Translations under genes and position numbers: made by a program
The notes under the pieces: generated by a model
Seen by the model: only the letters and a program-made list of their open reading frames with translations
Told to the model about the DNA's origin: nothing
The model's database searches: none
Part shown: piece by piece, positions 9,904 to 17,787 of the stretch
How the letters are laid out: each line of letters begins with the position of its first letter
Position numbering within the stretch: position 1 is the stretch's first letter
NCBI RefSeq assembly: GCF_000820305.1
Contig: NZ_CDBH01000045.1
Location: 186,001-250,000 of the forward strand
Direction of reading: 5' to 3'
Length of the DNA: 64,000 nucleotides
From: Aeromonas dhakensis
Lineage (GTDB): Bacteria; Pseudomonadota; Gammaproteobacteria; Enterobacterales; Aeromonadaceae

Positions 9904-11043
9904 ATGGCTGAAGAGTTGAATGCCCTCAGGGACAAAATCGATGCGGTGGACAAGCAGCTGATTGATCTGCTGGCCGCCCGTCTCGCCCTGGTGGGGGAAG
10001 TGGGGGAAGTGAAGAGCCGGCACGGCCTGCCCATCTACGCACCGGATCGGGAGGCGAGCATGCTGGCCCGCCGCCGCGCGGAGGCAGAACTCCTGGGAGT
10101 GCCGGGGGATCTCATTGAAGACGTGCTGCGCCGGGTGATGCGCGAGTCCTATATTCTGGAATCCGCCAGCGACAAGGAGCACCACTTCAAGTGCATGAAG
10201 CCGGACCTTGGCAAGGTGGTCATCATCGGTGGTCAGGGGCAGCTTGGCCGCCTGTTCGGCAATCTGTTCAGTCTCTCTGGCTACCGGGTCGAGACCCTGG
10301 GTCAGGCCGACTGGCCGCGCGCCGACGAGATCCTGCAGGGCGCCGGGTTGGTGATGGTGGCGGTGCCCATCGACGTCACCTGCCAGGTGATCGACCGGCT
10401 CGGCAACCTGCCCGAGAACTGCCTGCTGGTGGATGTGACCAGCGTGAAGGCGGCGCCGCTCGAGCATATGCTGGCGGTGCACAAGGGGCCGGTGCTGGGG
10501 CTGCACCCCATGTTCGGGCCGGACGTGGCGAGCCTTGCCAAGCAGGTGATCGTCTGCTGTCAGGGGCGCGACGCTGCCGCAAGCCAGTGGCTGCTGGAGC
10601 AGATGACCATCTGGGGCGCGCGTTTGCAGCAGGTGGAGGCCAGGGCCCACGACGAGGCGATGACCTTCATCCAGGCGCTGCGCCACTTTGCCACCTTCGC
10701 CTATGGCTGGCACCTCTCCCGCGAGCAGGCCAACCTCGACCGGCTGCTTGCCTTAAGCTCCCCCATCTACCGGCTGGAGCTGGCCATGGTGGGACGGCTG
10801 TTCGCCCAGGATCCGCACCTCTATGCCGACATCATACTGTCGTCACCGCAGAATCTGGCGATGATCCGCCGCTACTACCAGAACTTCGGCGAGGCGCTGG
10901 GGCTGCTGGAGCGGGGGGACAGAGAGGGCTTCATCGAGGCCTTCAGCCAGGTTTCGGGCTTCTTTGGCGAGCGGGCGGACGAGTTCCTGCGCGAGAGTCG
11001 CACCTTGCTGGCCCAGGCCAACGATCGTCGCCATCACGGCTGA
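9904..11043 (+). CDS. tyrA: Bifunctional chorismate mutase / prephenate dehydrogenase
   Basis: Converts chorismate to prephenate and then to 4-hydroxyphenylpyruvate for tyrosine synthesis. The 379-residue protein (373 in E. coli) has an AroQ-type chorismate mutase domain at about residues 1-90 ([39 protein letters not shown]). It is followed by a dehydrogenase domain whose NAD site [18 protein letters not shown] begins near residue 104. [10 protein letters not shown] and the [12 protein letters not shown] segment are also family features. The ATG at 9904 follows CAGGGA and matches the E. coli start; an in-frame extension upstream runs through the hairpin. Confidence 0.95.
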   Translation: MAEELNALRDKIDAVDKQLIDLLAARLALVGEVGEVKSRHGLPIYAPDREASMLARRRAEAELLGVPGDLIEDVLRRVMRESYILESASDKEHHFKCMKPDLGKVVIIGGQGQLGRLFGNLFSLSGYRVETLGQADWPRADEILQGAGLVMVAVPIDVTCQVIDRLGNLPENCLLVDVTSVKAAPLEHMLAVHKGPVLGLHPMFGPDVASLAKQVIVCCQGRDAAASQWLLEQMTIWGARLQQVEARAHDEAMTFIQALRHFATFAYGWHLSREQANLDRLLALSSPIYRLELAMVGRLFAQDPHLYADIILSSPQNLAMIRRYYQNFGEALGLLERGDREGFIEAFSQVSGFFGERADEFLRESRTLLAQANDRRHHG

Positions 11044-11055
11044 CGATAACTAAAT

Positions 11056-11083
11056 GCAAAAGGGGCCGACAGGCCCCTTTTGC
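11056..11083. terminator. Bidirectional terminator between tyrA and hdfR
   Basis: GCAAAAGGGGCC, loop GACA and GGCCCCTTTTGC form a perfect 12-bp stem. It carries T-rich sequence on both sides of the GC core. It separates the convergent tyrA and hdfR genes. Confidence 0.85.
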
Positions 11084-11107
11084 TTTCTAGCGTGTGCTGC
11101 GCCGCCT

Positions 11108-11983
11108 CTATTCCGGTTGCGGCAAGCGCAGATCGGCGCCATCCCAGCCCAGCGGCAGGGTCAGCAGCTGATCGATCAGCTCCCGGCGATCGGACTTTTC
11201 CAGATAGGCAAGGTAGAGCGGACGGCTCAGGGCCTGGGCGCCTTCCACCAGGTGCAGACGCCCCTGCTCGAGGAAAGGGCTTACCATGCGCCTTGGCAGG
11301 TAGGCGGCGCCGCCGTTGGCCAGCACGAACTGCAGCGCCATGTTGGCGGAGCTCGAGTGCAGCACCGGGGTCTTTTGCAGGCTCTGCAGCCGGCTGGGCT
11401 GGGGCTCAAAGCTGGTGCCCCAATCCAGATGAATGTGCGGCATCTGCATCAGGCTGTCGGCGTTGGCCGCGCCATCCCGGCTCACCAGCTCGAACACCAG
11501 CTCACCGATGGGGTGCAGGGCAATCTCGTCGATCTTGGTCGGCTCGGAGAGCAGGGCGAGGTCGAGGGAGCGCTCCAGCAGCTGGCGGCACAGGTGCTCG
11601 CGGGAGGCGGTCTCGAGCCGCACCGCAAGACCGGGGGCCAGGGCATAGACATGGTTGAGCCAGTCGTTGAAGTCGAGCTCCCAGAACACCGCGGGGGCGC
11701 CGATGGCGAGCTGCTGGCTGAAACCGGGGGAGAGGGCCACATCCTGCTTGGCGCGGCCCAGGGTATGCAAGATGGCGTCTGCGTAGGGCAGCAGACGCTC
11801 ACCGGAGGCGGTCAGGCGGATGTTGTTGCGATGGCGGGCAAACAGACTGACCCCGAGTTGCTGTTCGAGCTGGCGGATCCGAAAGCTCACCGCCGACTGG
11901 GTCAGGTAGAGATTTTCAGCAGCCCGGCCGAAGTGCCGGGTCTTGCTGACCTCGATAAAGGTCCGAAGCAGTTCGGTATCCAT
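11108..11983 (-). CDS. hdfR: LysR-family transcriptional regulator HdfR
   Basis: LysR-type regulator; in E. coli HdfR represses flhDC, the flagellar master operon. The 291-residue protein begins MDTELLRTFIEVSKTRHFGR and continues through YLTQSAVSFRIRQLEQQLGV. This is almost identical to E. coli HdfR in the helix-turn-helix (about residues 18-37), followed by a LysR effector domain. Its ATG overlaps the stop of maoP by one base (TAATG), so it is the second gene of a maoP-hdfR operon. In E. coli the two genes are divergent. Target genes here are not known. Confidence 0.88.
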   Translation of the reverse strand: MDTELLRTFIEVSKTRHFGRAAENLYLTQSAVSFRIRQLEQQLGVSLFARHRNNIRLTASGERLLPYADAILHTLGRAKQDVALSPGFSQQLAIGAPAVFWELDFNDWLNHVYALAPGLAVRLETASREHLCRQLLERSLDLALLSEPTKIDEIALHPIGELVFELVSRDGAANADSLMQMPHIHLDWGTSFEPQPSRLQSLQKTPVLHSSSANMALQFVLANGGAAYLPRRMVSPFLEQGRLHLVEGAQALSRPLYLAYLEKSDRRELIDQLLTLPLGWDGADLRLPQPE

Positions 11984-12339
11984 TAATCGATGGACTCGTC
12001 GCTACCGCTGCCACCCTCAAAACCGCCGCCACTCGCTTCCTCGTTGGCACCGCCGGCGACGGTGCACAGACGGTGCACGCGCTTGGGACCGATCACCTTC
12101 AGATACTTGAACCACACCTTGGCGTGGGGGTTGTTGCCGGCGGCGCCGGACTTGACCTGCTCGATGAAGGCGCTTTCCACGTCATCGCGTGCGGCCAGGT
12201 TGCCCTGATAGAGCGCGAGCATGGCGGTACCGTATTTTTCCAGACTGTCCGCTTCGGCCACAGTGAATTCGCCACTGCGACGCAGGCCACGGGGAAAATG
12301 TTTGAAGTCGTTGAAACGCTTGTCTGATTCGAAGCTCAT
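11983..12339 (-). CDS. maoP: Ori macrodomain organiser MaoP (YifE family)
   Basis: Small cytoplasmic DUF413 protein; E. coli MaoP (YifE) limits Ori macrodomain contacts together with its maoS site. The 118-residue product carries the family core FNDFKHFPRGLRRSGEFT and the later GPKRVHRLC motif. It ends in a glycine/serine/acid tail (GGGFEGGSGSDESID). The ATG at 12339 aligns with the E. coli start; the in-frame extension upstream is not supported. It shares one base with hdfR downstream. I did not locate a maoS sequence with confidence. Confidence 0.85.
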   Translation of the reverse strand: MSFESDKRFNDFKHFPRGLRRSGEFTVAEADSLEKYGTAMLALYQGNLAARDDVESAFIEQVKSGAAGNNPHAKVWFKYLKVIGPKRVHRLCTVAGGANEEASGGGFEGGSGSDESID

Positions 12340-12641
12340 AGTGCTCTTTTTCTGGTTAGTTTGACCTTTGCGGGCAAGTATCATCAGGCCGTCGCAGAGT
12401 GCAAAATCAATTTTTTCACTATATTGATAAATCTCTTTCATCGAAAGTGATTTGCCGCGGATCCATGGGCTCGGGTCGGCTGAAAAGGGCAAAAAAGTGA
12501 GAAAAAAAGCGGAGTTATGTCAGGTTCTGTAAAGGTTGGCGGGGTGGAAAACAGCACAATTTGTTACAAATAAAGCGCCATTCGGCGCTCTATTTGATGT
12601 CATTCATGAACCAAAGCGGGAGGTTTGGTCTCGGTAGAGAC
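12340..12641. other. Intergenic region with ecotin terminator
   Basis: Three hundred bases between maoP and ecotin, both on the minus strand. At 12574-12589 AGCGCC-ATTC-GGCGCT, followed on the minus strand by TTTATTTGT, is a good terminator for ecotin. The part nearer maoP is AT-rich and should hold the maoP promoter. No gene is seen. Confidence 0.7.
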
Positions 12642-13124
12642 TCACTCGATCATGGCTGGCTGAGCCAGGGTATCGGCACGCCACAGACGGTAGCGCACTT
12701 CATACTCCTGCGGTACGTAGAGCACGAACGGCAGCTTGGAGTTGTAGTTCACGAAGAAGCCCTGGCCGTAGATCTGGACGAAGGTCTCTTTCTTCTGGCC
12801 ATCCGGGCAGGCCATCAGGGTGCTGATGGGATCGGACACCTTGCCGAGCATCAGGTAGTTGTAGCCCCAGCCTTTGACGCTGTGCTGTTCCAGGTTGCCG
12901 GCAAAGCGCGGCACATTGCAATCGACCATCATTTTCTTGCCGACCTGCAGCTCGACCATCATGTCGGCTTCGTTCTCGACTTCCGGCAGGCGGATCACCA
13001 CACGTTCCTGGTTCACTTCGGCGGCCGGGAACATGCTGATATCAAATTTTTTCGGTTCGGCGGCGAAGGCATGGCCGCCCAGCAACAAGGCGCCCAGCAG
13101 GCTAAAACGCAATACGGTTTTCAT
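12642..13124 (-). CDS. eco: Ecotin, periplasmic serine protease inhibitor
   Basis: Dimeric inhibitor of trypsin-fold serine proteases in the periplasm. It protects Gram-negative cells against host proteases such as neutrophil elastase. The 160-residue product has a signal peptide (KTVLRFSLLGALLLGGHAFAA). It then shows the ecotin core VELQVGKKMMVDCNVPRF, GWGYNYLMLGKVSDP, STLMACPDGQKKETFV and YNSKLPFVLY. The two disulfide cysteines (VDC, MAC) are present. The reactive loop reads STLMACPD, so the P1 residue is Leu where E. coli has Met84. GAGG precedes the ATG. Confidence 0.93.
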   Translation of the reverse strand: MKTVLRFSLLGALLLGGHAFAAEPKKFDISMFPAAEVNQERVVIRLPEVENEADMMVELQVGKKMMVDCNVPRFAGNLEQHSVKGWGYNYLMLGKVSDPISTLMACPDGQKKETFVQIYGQGFFVNYNSKLPFVLYVPQEYEVRYRLWRADTLAQPAMIE

Positions 13125-13300
13125 CTGTACCTCATGGGGTTGGTTCAACGCCGCTAGACTAACCGCTCTGCCCGTTTCATGCCAGCGATCTGCTACGTAA
13201 AAACTGCGTAAAATGATGCAGATCCGGCACACAATGACGTGTTCTGGCTATTTTCTGACAGGGCGCAGATCCGCCGAGCGACAGGCCGGGCCGCAAAGGC

Positions 13301-13347
13301 GGGTGGCCAGCCGGGATCCTGTGTTCATCGGGATCCCCTGGCCACCC
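13301..13347 (-). terminator. Long hairpin closing the receptor/protease cluster
   Basis: GGGTGGCCAG pairs with CTGGCCACCC, and inside it GGGATCC pairs with GGATCCC. This gives about 17 bp with a 2-base bulge and an 11-base loop. It lies 8 bases after the last gene of the cluster on the minus strand. There is no long T-run, so it is a probable transcript end or stabiliser rather than a classic terminator. It separates the cluster from ecotin. Confidence 0.55.
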
Positions 13348-13354
13348 GACTCCA

Positions 13355-13912
13355 TCAGCGCACCAGCAGCACCTGCTTGGCCCAGGCGCCGGGGGCCCGC
13401 ATGCCGACGGCGCCGCTGGTGATATCCAGATAGGCGACCCCCTTGCTGGCCGGCACCGGGGTGGAGGACCAGAGGTAGACGTAGCCGTCGTTCACCTCTT
13501 TGCCGTCACCGGCCATGGCGCGGGGGAAGATGGTTTCGTTGAGCGCCGGCTTGTAGCAGGCGGACTCCAGCACGCTGGCCAGCTCCTTGATGGTGGGCAG
13601 GCGCCAGCCGCCGTGGCCGCCGAAGTTGTAGAGGGCATGGCTTGGCTCGGTACGGATCCGCTCGGCGGTCAGCAGGGCCTGCTGCCAGTAAAGCCGGGTC
13701 GGCTCGCCTTGGCAGCTCTGGTTGCGCCAGGTCTGGCCGAGCTGACAGCGCATCCAGGTCAGGCCGGTGGAGCGATCCGTGACGGTGCCGTTGCCGCGGT
13801 CGATGAAGCGGGCGGTGGGGCTGGTTCTGGGCATGTTGTCATCACAGATGGCGGTGGCCAGGGCGAGGGGACTGCCAAGGGTCAGCAGCAGGGTCAACAT
13901 CAAGCGGTTCAT
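13355..13912 (-). CDS. Secreted DUF1566 (Lcl C-terminal) protein
   Basis: A 185-residue protein with a signal peptide (NRLMLTLLLTLGSPLALATA). It is followed by one DUF1566-type domain: GNGTVTDRSTGLTWMRC, a central GGWRLPTIKELASVLES and a late YLWSSTPVP segment. Proteins with this domain are secreted or surface-exposed and mostly uncharacterised; some resemble collagen-binding adhesins. Its ATG overlaps the stop of the upstream lipoprotein gene by four bases (ATGA), so the two are translationally coupled and probably work together. No enzymatic motif is visible. Confidence 0.8.
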   Translation of the reverse strand: MNRLMLTLLLTLGSPLALATAICDDNMPRTSPTARFIDRGNGTVTDRSTGLTWMRCQLGQTWRNQSCQGEPTRLYWQQALLTAERIRTEPSHALYNFGGHGGWRLPTIKELASVLESACYKPALNETIFPRAMAGDGKEVNDGYVYLWSSTPVPASKGVAYLDITSGAVGMRAPGAWAKQVLLVR

Positions 13913-15282
13913 CGGGTTACCTCCGCCACCAGTCGCAGTTGCAGACCGTTGGCATCATCGCTGTTTTGAACTGTGGTGGCGTAGTCGGTGCCGGCGTCAT
14001 CGCCAAGGAAAATGTGGGCGATGGCGCTGATGGGGGCGCTCTCCAGCCGGCGCGAAGGGGTCAAGGTCTGGCTCCAGTAGTAGCCGCTGAAATCCTTGCT
14101 GGTGGTGCCAACATCGGGGAAGTAGCGCACGTCCATGCTCACCGGCTGGTCGTCCTGGCGGGCGAGGGAGCCGTAGTGCTGCAGGCTCATCAGCTCGCGC
14201 GAGTGGGGCATGCGCCAGTGAGTGATGCCGCACAGCTGCTGGGCGTTGAGCCACTGGCGGTACTGCTCCGTGGTGCAGATGGCCTCGCCATCCGGGCAGG
14301 CGTAGTCCAGCTCCTGCTGGGTGGGGTGATAGTCGTCAAGCTCCCAGGCGAAGGTGCGGTGCAGATCCCGCGGGCTGGCGGGATCATCGAGCTTCTTCTC
14401 CCAGACCAGGCCGGTGTTGAGATCCTCCACGCACTCCCAGGCGGGGGCGTCATCGGCCAGCGGCTGCCCCTTGCCGTCGAGCTTGCGATAGCGCAGCGGC
14501 GCCTTGTTGAGGCTGGCCTCCTGCCCCGGGTGGTCGGCGGGTTCCTGGGTGAGCAGGTAGTCGACCCCGTCCGTGTAGGTGGTGACGCCACTGCCGGTGA
14601 TCAGTGGATGGGAGTGCTGTTGCAGCAGCCGGGCGCGGACGTTTGCCTGCTGGCTGGCCAGCTCGCCATGCAGGGCAAAGTGGCTGGCCAGCTCGGGCAG
14701 CAGGCTGCCGATGGCAGGCCACACCAGCATATGCAGGGTGGCGGTGGAGAAGTCCTCCTGGGCCTGTAGATCGGTCTCGACGACCGCCTGCAGCAGCTGG
14801 CCCAGCGCCAGGTTGAAGTCGCTCAGCCGGGAGAGGGCGGCCAGATCCTGGCCCGGTTGCAGCGGTGCCAACGCACTGAGCAGCTCGCCGAGGGCTTGCC
14901 TCGGGGGCTGCCCCTCGGCGATGCGGTATTGCAGCAGGGTGCTGAGCGGGCTGGGGGTAAGGTGCTGATCATCGAGCCGGGCGGCGGGATGCAGCAGCAC
15001 GGGGGCGGCCGGGTTGCCTGGCAAGAACAGCAAGGTGCTGGTCAACAGGGCCGGGGCGCTGCCGCTCAGCCGGTGAGTACCGGCCGCGCCGCTGACACTG
15101 GGCTCCCCCGGATCACAAGATGCATTTTGGTTGAGGTTGACGCACAGGGTGCCGGCTTCGGGCAGGGTCACGGTCAGGCTGTAGTCGGGAACCGCCAGCG
15201 GCGCCTCGTCCGAGCCACCACCGCCACAGGCGGTGAGCAGGGGGGCCAGCAGGCAGGCCAGGCGGGAGTAATGTGGTGTCAT
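13909..15282 (-). CDS. Lipoprotein with C-terminal DUF1566 domain
   Basis: A 457-residue protein starting TPHYSRLACLLAPLLTACGG after the initiator. LLTAC is a lipobox, so Cys at about residue 18 should be lipidated. Residues about 20-260 have no recognised domain. The C-terminal ~190 residues carry DUF1566 features: CVEDLNTGLVWEKKLDDP, ITHWRMPHSRELMSLQHYG and the GYYWSQTLTPS segment. It is the penultimate gene of the minus-strand cluster. The ATG at 15282 follows AGGA; the longer frame upstream runs into the preceding protease gene. Function unknown; a surface binding protein is a reasonable guess. Confidence 0.8.
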   Translation of the reverse strand: MTPHYSRLACLLAPLLTACGGGGSDEAPLAVPDYSLTVTLPEAGTLCVNLNQNASCDPGEPSVSGAAGTHRLSGSAPALLTSTLLFLPGNPAAPVLLHPAARLDDQHLTPSPLSTLLQYRIAEGQPPRQALGELLSALAPLQPGQDLAALSRLSDFNLALGQLLQAVVETDLQAQEDFSTATLHMLVWPAIGSLLPELASHFALHGELASQQANVRARLLQQHSHPLITGSGVTTYTDGVDYLLTQEPADHPGQEASLNKAPLRYRKLDGKGQPLADDAPAWECVEDLNTGLVWEKKLDDPASPRDLHRTFAWELDDYHPTQQELDYACPDGEAICTTEQYRQWLNAQQLCGITHWRMPHSRELMSLQHYGSLARQDDQPVSMDVRYFPDVGTTSKDFSGYYWSQTLTPSRRLESAPISAIAHIFLGDDAGTDYATTVQNSDDANGLQLRLVAEVTR

Positions 15283-15296
15283 CTCTAGTCCTTGGG

Positions 15297-15316
15297 GAGG
15301 GGGCCTTGGCCCCCTC
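15297..15316. other. Palindromic hairpin between protease and lipoprotein genes
   Basis: GAGGGGGCC and GGCCCCCTC meet with a TT centre to form a 9-bp GC-rich hairpin. It lies in the 58-base gap just upstream of the lipoprotein ribosome binding site. No T-run follows on the minus strand. It may modulate the ratio of upstream to downstream products. Confidence 0.5.
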
Positions 15317-15340
15317 TTCTTATATATGGATGGGGTGGAT

Positions 15341-17755
15341 TCAGGTGCGCTGGCGCAGGCGGCGCCAGAGGGCCAGCGGCAGCAACCAGAGCAGGTTGGC
15401 TGCCCCGCCACCGCTGCTGTCGTCCACCTGGAAGTGGATGATGCCGTCATCGGGCGGGGTGACCGGCTTGCTGCACTGGGCGCCGGTGCGCTGGCTGATG
15501 CTCCAGCCGTTGATGCGGCCCCGATTGCCGGGCTTGCTGTCCACTATCTCCAGCGTCCAGCGACCGGCCAGCGGCTCGCCTTCCAGTGCGCTGAAGGGCT
15601 GCAGGGGCAGCAGCTCGGTGGGGAACACCCCCTTGAGGCGTGGCAGCGGGCTGTAGCCCTTGTCCCAGATCTGGATGCGGGTGCCGGAGGGGGAGTTGAG
15701 CCAGATCTCCAGCTCATCGAGCGCCGGGTGTTGCAGATCCAGGTTCAGTTGCAGCCGGTCGCTCACCCTGGCCTCGCTGCTCTCTATCAGCAGGCTGGTT
15801 TCGCTGAGGCCACGCACCTCGTCGCTGATGGCATCGCTCAAAGTGAGCGGCTGACCGTTGGCGCGGCTGACGATGGGGGCGCCGATGGGCAGGGTCAGCG
15901 ACTGCTGCCACTGGCGCTCGGTCGGGCTGGTGCCGCTCATGGCGAGGCTTACCGGCAGCGCCACCTCGTCGCCACAGGCGAGCGGGCTCTGGGCCAGCAG
16001 GCGCAGGGTGGTGGTCATGCTGGCACCCGCCGCGAGGGTCGCCGGTTGCCAGCTGTAAGGATCGGCCTGCAGCCCGCTTGGCAGCTGGAGGGCCAGCTCG
16101 TTCAGGGTCACCGGCGCCTTGCTCTGGTTGGTGAGGGTCAGCTGTACCGACTGGCGCTGCCCCAGCTCGATGACGCTACCATCACCCAGGCCCACATTGA
16201 CCGGTGCCTGCAGCAGACCGTGTTGGCGAAACGCCTGCTCCAGCAGCCTGGCATAGGGGCGCGCCGGGTAGAGCCGGGCGGCTGTATCCACCGTGATGCG
16301 GGCCAGCTGCGGCATGCGGATGGCCGGGCCGAGACCGAAGTGGGACTCGATGATCAGGCGATCAAACTCGTCCCGCGCCCCTTCGCCCTGCTCGGCGACC
16401 GCGGCCAGCAGCGCCTGGAACAGCGGGGTGCCCCACAGCTGGTCGCCATTGCTGCCGTTGATGGTGCGGTGTGCCGGGTAGTTGTAATCCGGGTGGTAGC
16501 GGGCACGCAGATCATCCAGCTGACGCGGGGTGCGGTCGGTGAAGCGGGCATCCCAGTTGAACACCATGGCGGGTTCAAACTGGCGGCCGGCTTCGCTGCG
16601 CTGGCGGTGGCTGGCGGCCAGGTAGTCGCTGAAACCCTCGCCGATGGCGCCCCAGTCCGCCTCGTCCCCGAGATCCGGCACTATGTGATGCTGCACCGCG
16701 TGGCCGAACTCGTGCCAGATCACCATGGGATCCTCGGCATCGGGCACGCCGCTGCGGCCCAGCTCCAGCCGGCGCTCGAACGGATCATAGAGGGAGTTGT
16801 CCTGATAGCCGGCCTCGGTGTCGATGTCGAGCGCCCCCGGGATAAGGTCGCTAAAGCCGAGGCGCTTGAGGTGACGCTGGGCCAGATCCAGGTGGTAGTA
16901 GGCGTTGATGTCGGCAAAGCCGCGATCATCGCGGGTCAGGCGAAACGCCTGCGGGTTGTCGGCGCTGAAGGGGGCTGTGGCGGGCTCCATGGCATCCACC
17001 ACCCGGGCGTGGGGGCCGCTCAGCAGATAGCGTCCGCCCGCCAGGGTGACCGGCAGCGGTACCTTGTCCTGATAGGCGGCGTCCGCCAGTTGCAGGGCTT
17101 CGTGCCAGACCAGGCTGGCGTCGCGCAGCTGGGTACGGGGATCCGGATCGAATACCCGAGCCTCCAGCTGGGTGTCGCCGGCGTCGGCGACGCGGCTGGC
17201 CTGGGTGGTGGCCGCATCCATCCAGCGACCGAGCTCGCGGCTGCCGTCACAGCTGGCGAAGAGCTGCACATAACTGGCCTTGGCGTTGCCCGCCTGATGC
17301 TCGCGTACCCGCTGGCGCAGGGCTGGCACCAGGGTGTCACCGTCGCGCCAGTACCAGGCTTCGACCGGACCAAGGGTGTCGATCTCGCTGCCGCCATCGC
17401 GCAGCTGATCCAGCAAGGGATCCAGAGTGCCGGTTGCGTCGCAGCCGGGTTCGCTGCTCTGCAGCGGCCGGCTGTTGTGATAGATGCGCCAGGGCTTGCC
17501 AGCAGTATCGATGCTGACGGCGGCCTGGATGGTTGCCACCGGCAGGCCGTTGACCAACTGACGGAAGCTGTAGTGATGGCCGAGCAGGCTGGCCCGCTCG
17601 TAGTCGGGGGCCAGGCTCACGCCCAGGCGCTGTTCGAGCCAGAGCTTCGGCGTGGTGGTCAGCGGTTGTTCATCGACAAACAGCAGCTCGGCCGCCAGCA
17701 GCGGCTGGGAGAGCAGGGTTGCCGCCAGCCAGAGGGCCAGGGAAGAGGGTTTCAT
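15341..17755 (-). CDS. Secreted metalloprotease with P domain and GlyGly-CTERM tail
   Basis: An 804-residue exported protein. A signal peptide (KPSSLALWLAATLLSQPLLAA) is followed by an M4/M36-like metalloprotease region with the zinc motif VIWHEFGHAVQHH (first His at residue 348). The third-ligand segment is GAIGEGFSDYLAA. About residues 650-770 form a proprotein-convertase P domain (LNLDLQHPALDELEIWLNSP, LAGRWTLEIVDS). The last ~25 residues, GGGAANLLWLLPLALWRR plus a basic end, are a textbook GlyGly-CTERM signal, processed by rhombosortase and typical of type II secretion substrates. It starts 32 bases after the oligopeptidase stop. Substrate unknown. Confidence 0.88.
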   Translation of the reverse strand: MKPSSLALWLAATLLSQPLLAAELLFVDEQPLTTTPKLWLEQRLGVSLAPDYERASLLGHHYSFRQLVNGLPVATIQAAVSIDTAGKPWRIYHNSRPLQSSEPGCDATGTLDPLLDQLRDGGSEIDTLGPVEAWYWRDGDTLVPALRQRVREHQAGNAKASYVQLFASCDGSRELGRWMDAATTQASRVADAGDTQLEARVFDPDPRTQLRDASLVWHEALQLADAAYQDKVPLPVTLAGGRYLLSGPHARVVDAMEPATAPFSADNPQAFRLTRDDRGFADINAYYHLDLAQRHLKRLGFSDLIPGALDIDTEAGYQDNSLYDPFERRLELGRSGVPDAEDPMVIWHEFGHAVQHHIVPDLGDEADWGAIGEGFSDYLAASHRQRSEAGRQFEPAMVFNWDARFTDRTPRQLDDLRARYHPDYNYPAHRTINGSNGDQLWGTPLFQALLAAVAEQGEGARDEFDRLIIESHFGLGPAIRMPQLARITVDTAARLYPARPYARLLEQAFRQHGLLQAPVNVGLGDGSVIELGQRQSVQLTLTNQSKAPVTLNELALQLPSGLQADPYSWQPATLAAGASMTTTLRLLAQSPLACGDEVALPVSLAMSGTSPTERQWQQSLTLPIGAPIVSRANGQPLTLSDAISDEVRGLSETSLLIESSEARVSDRLQLNLDLQHPALDELEIWLNSPSGTRIQIWDKGYSPLPRLKGVFPTELLPLQPFSALEGEPLAGRWTLEIVDSKPGNRGRINGWSISQRTGAQCSKPVTPPDDGIIHFQVDDSSGGGAANLLWLLPLALWRRLRQRT

Positions 17756-17787
17756 GGTTTACTCCAACACAAAAATGAGAAAAGGGA

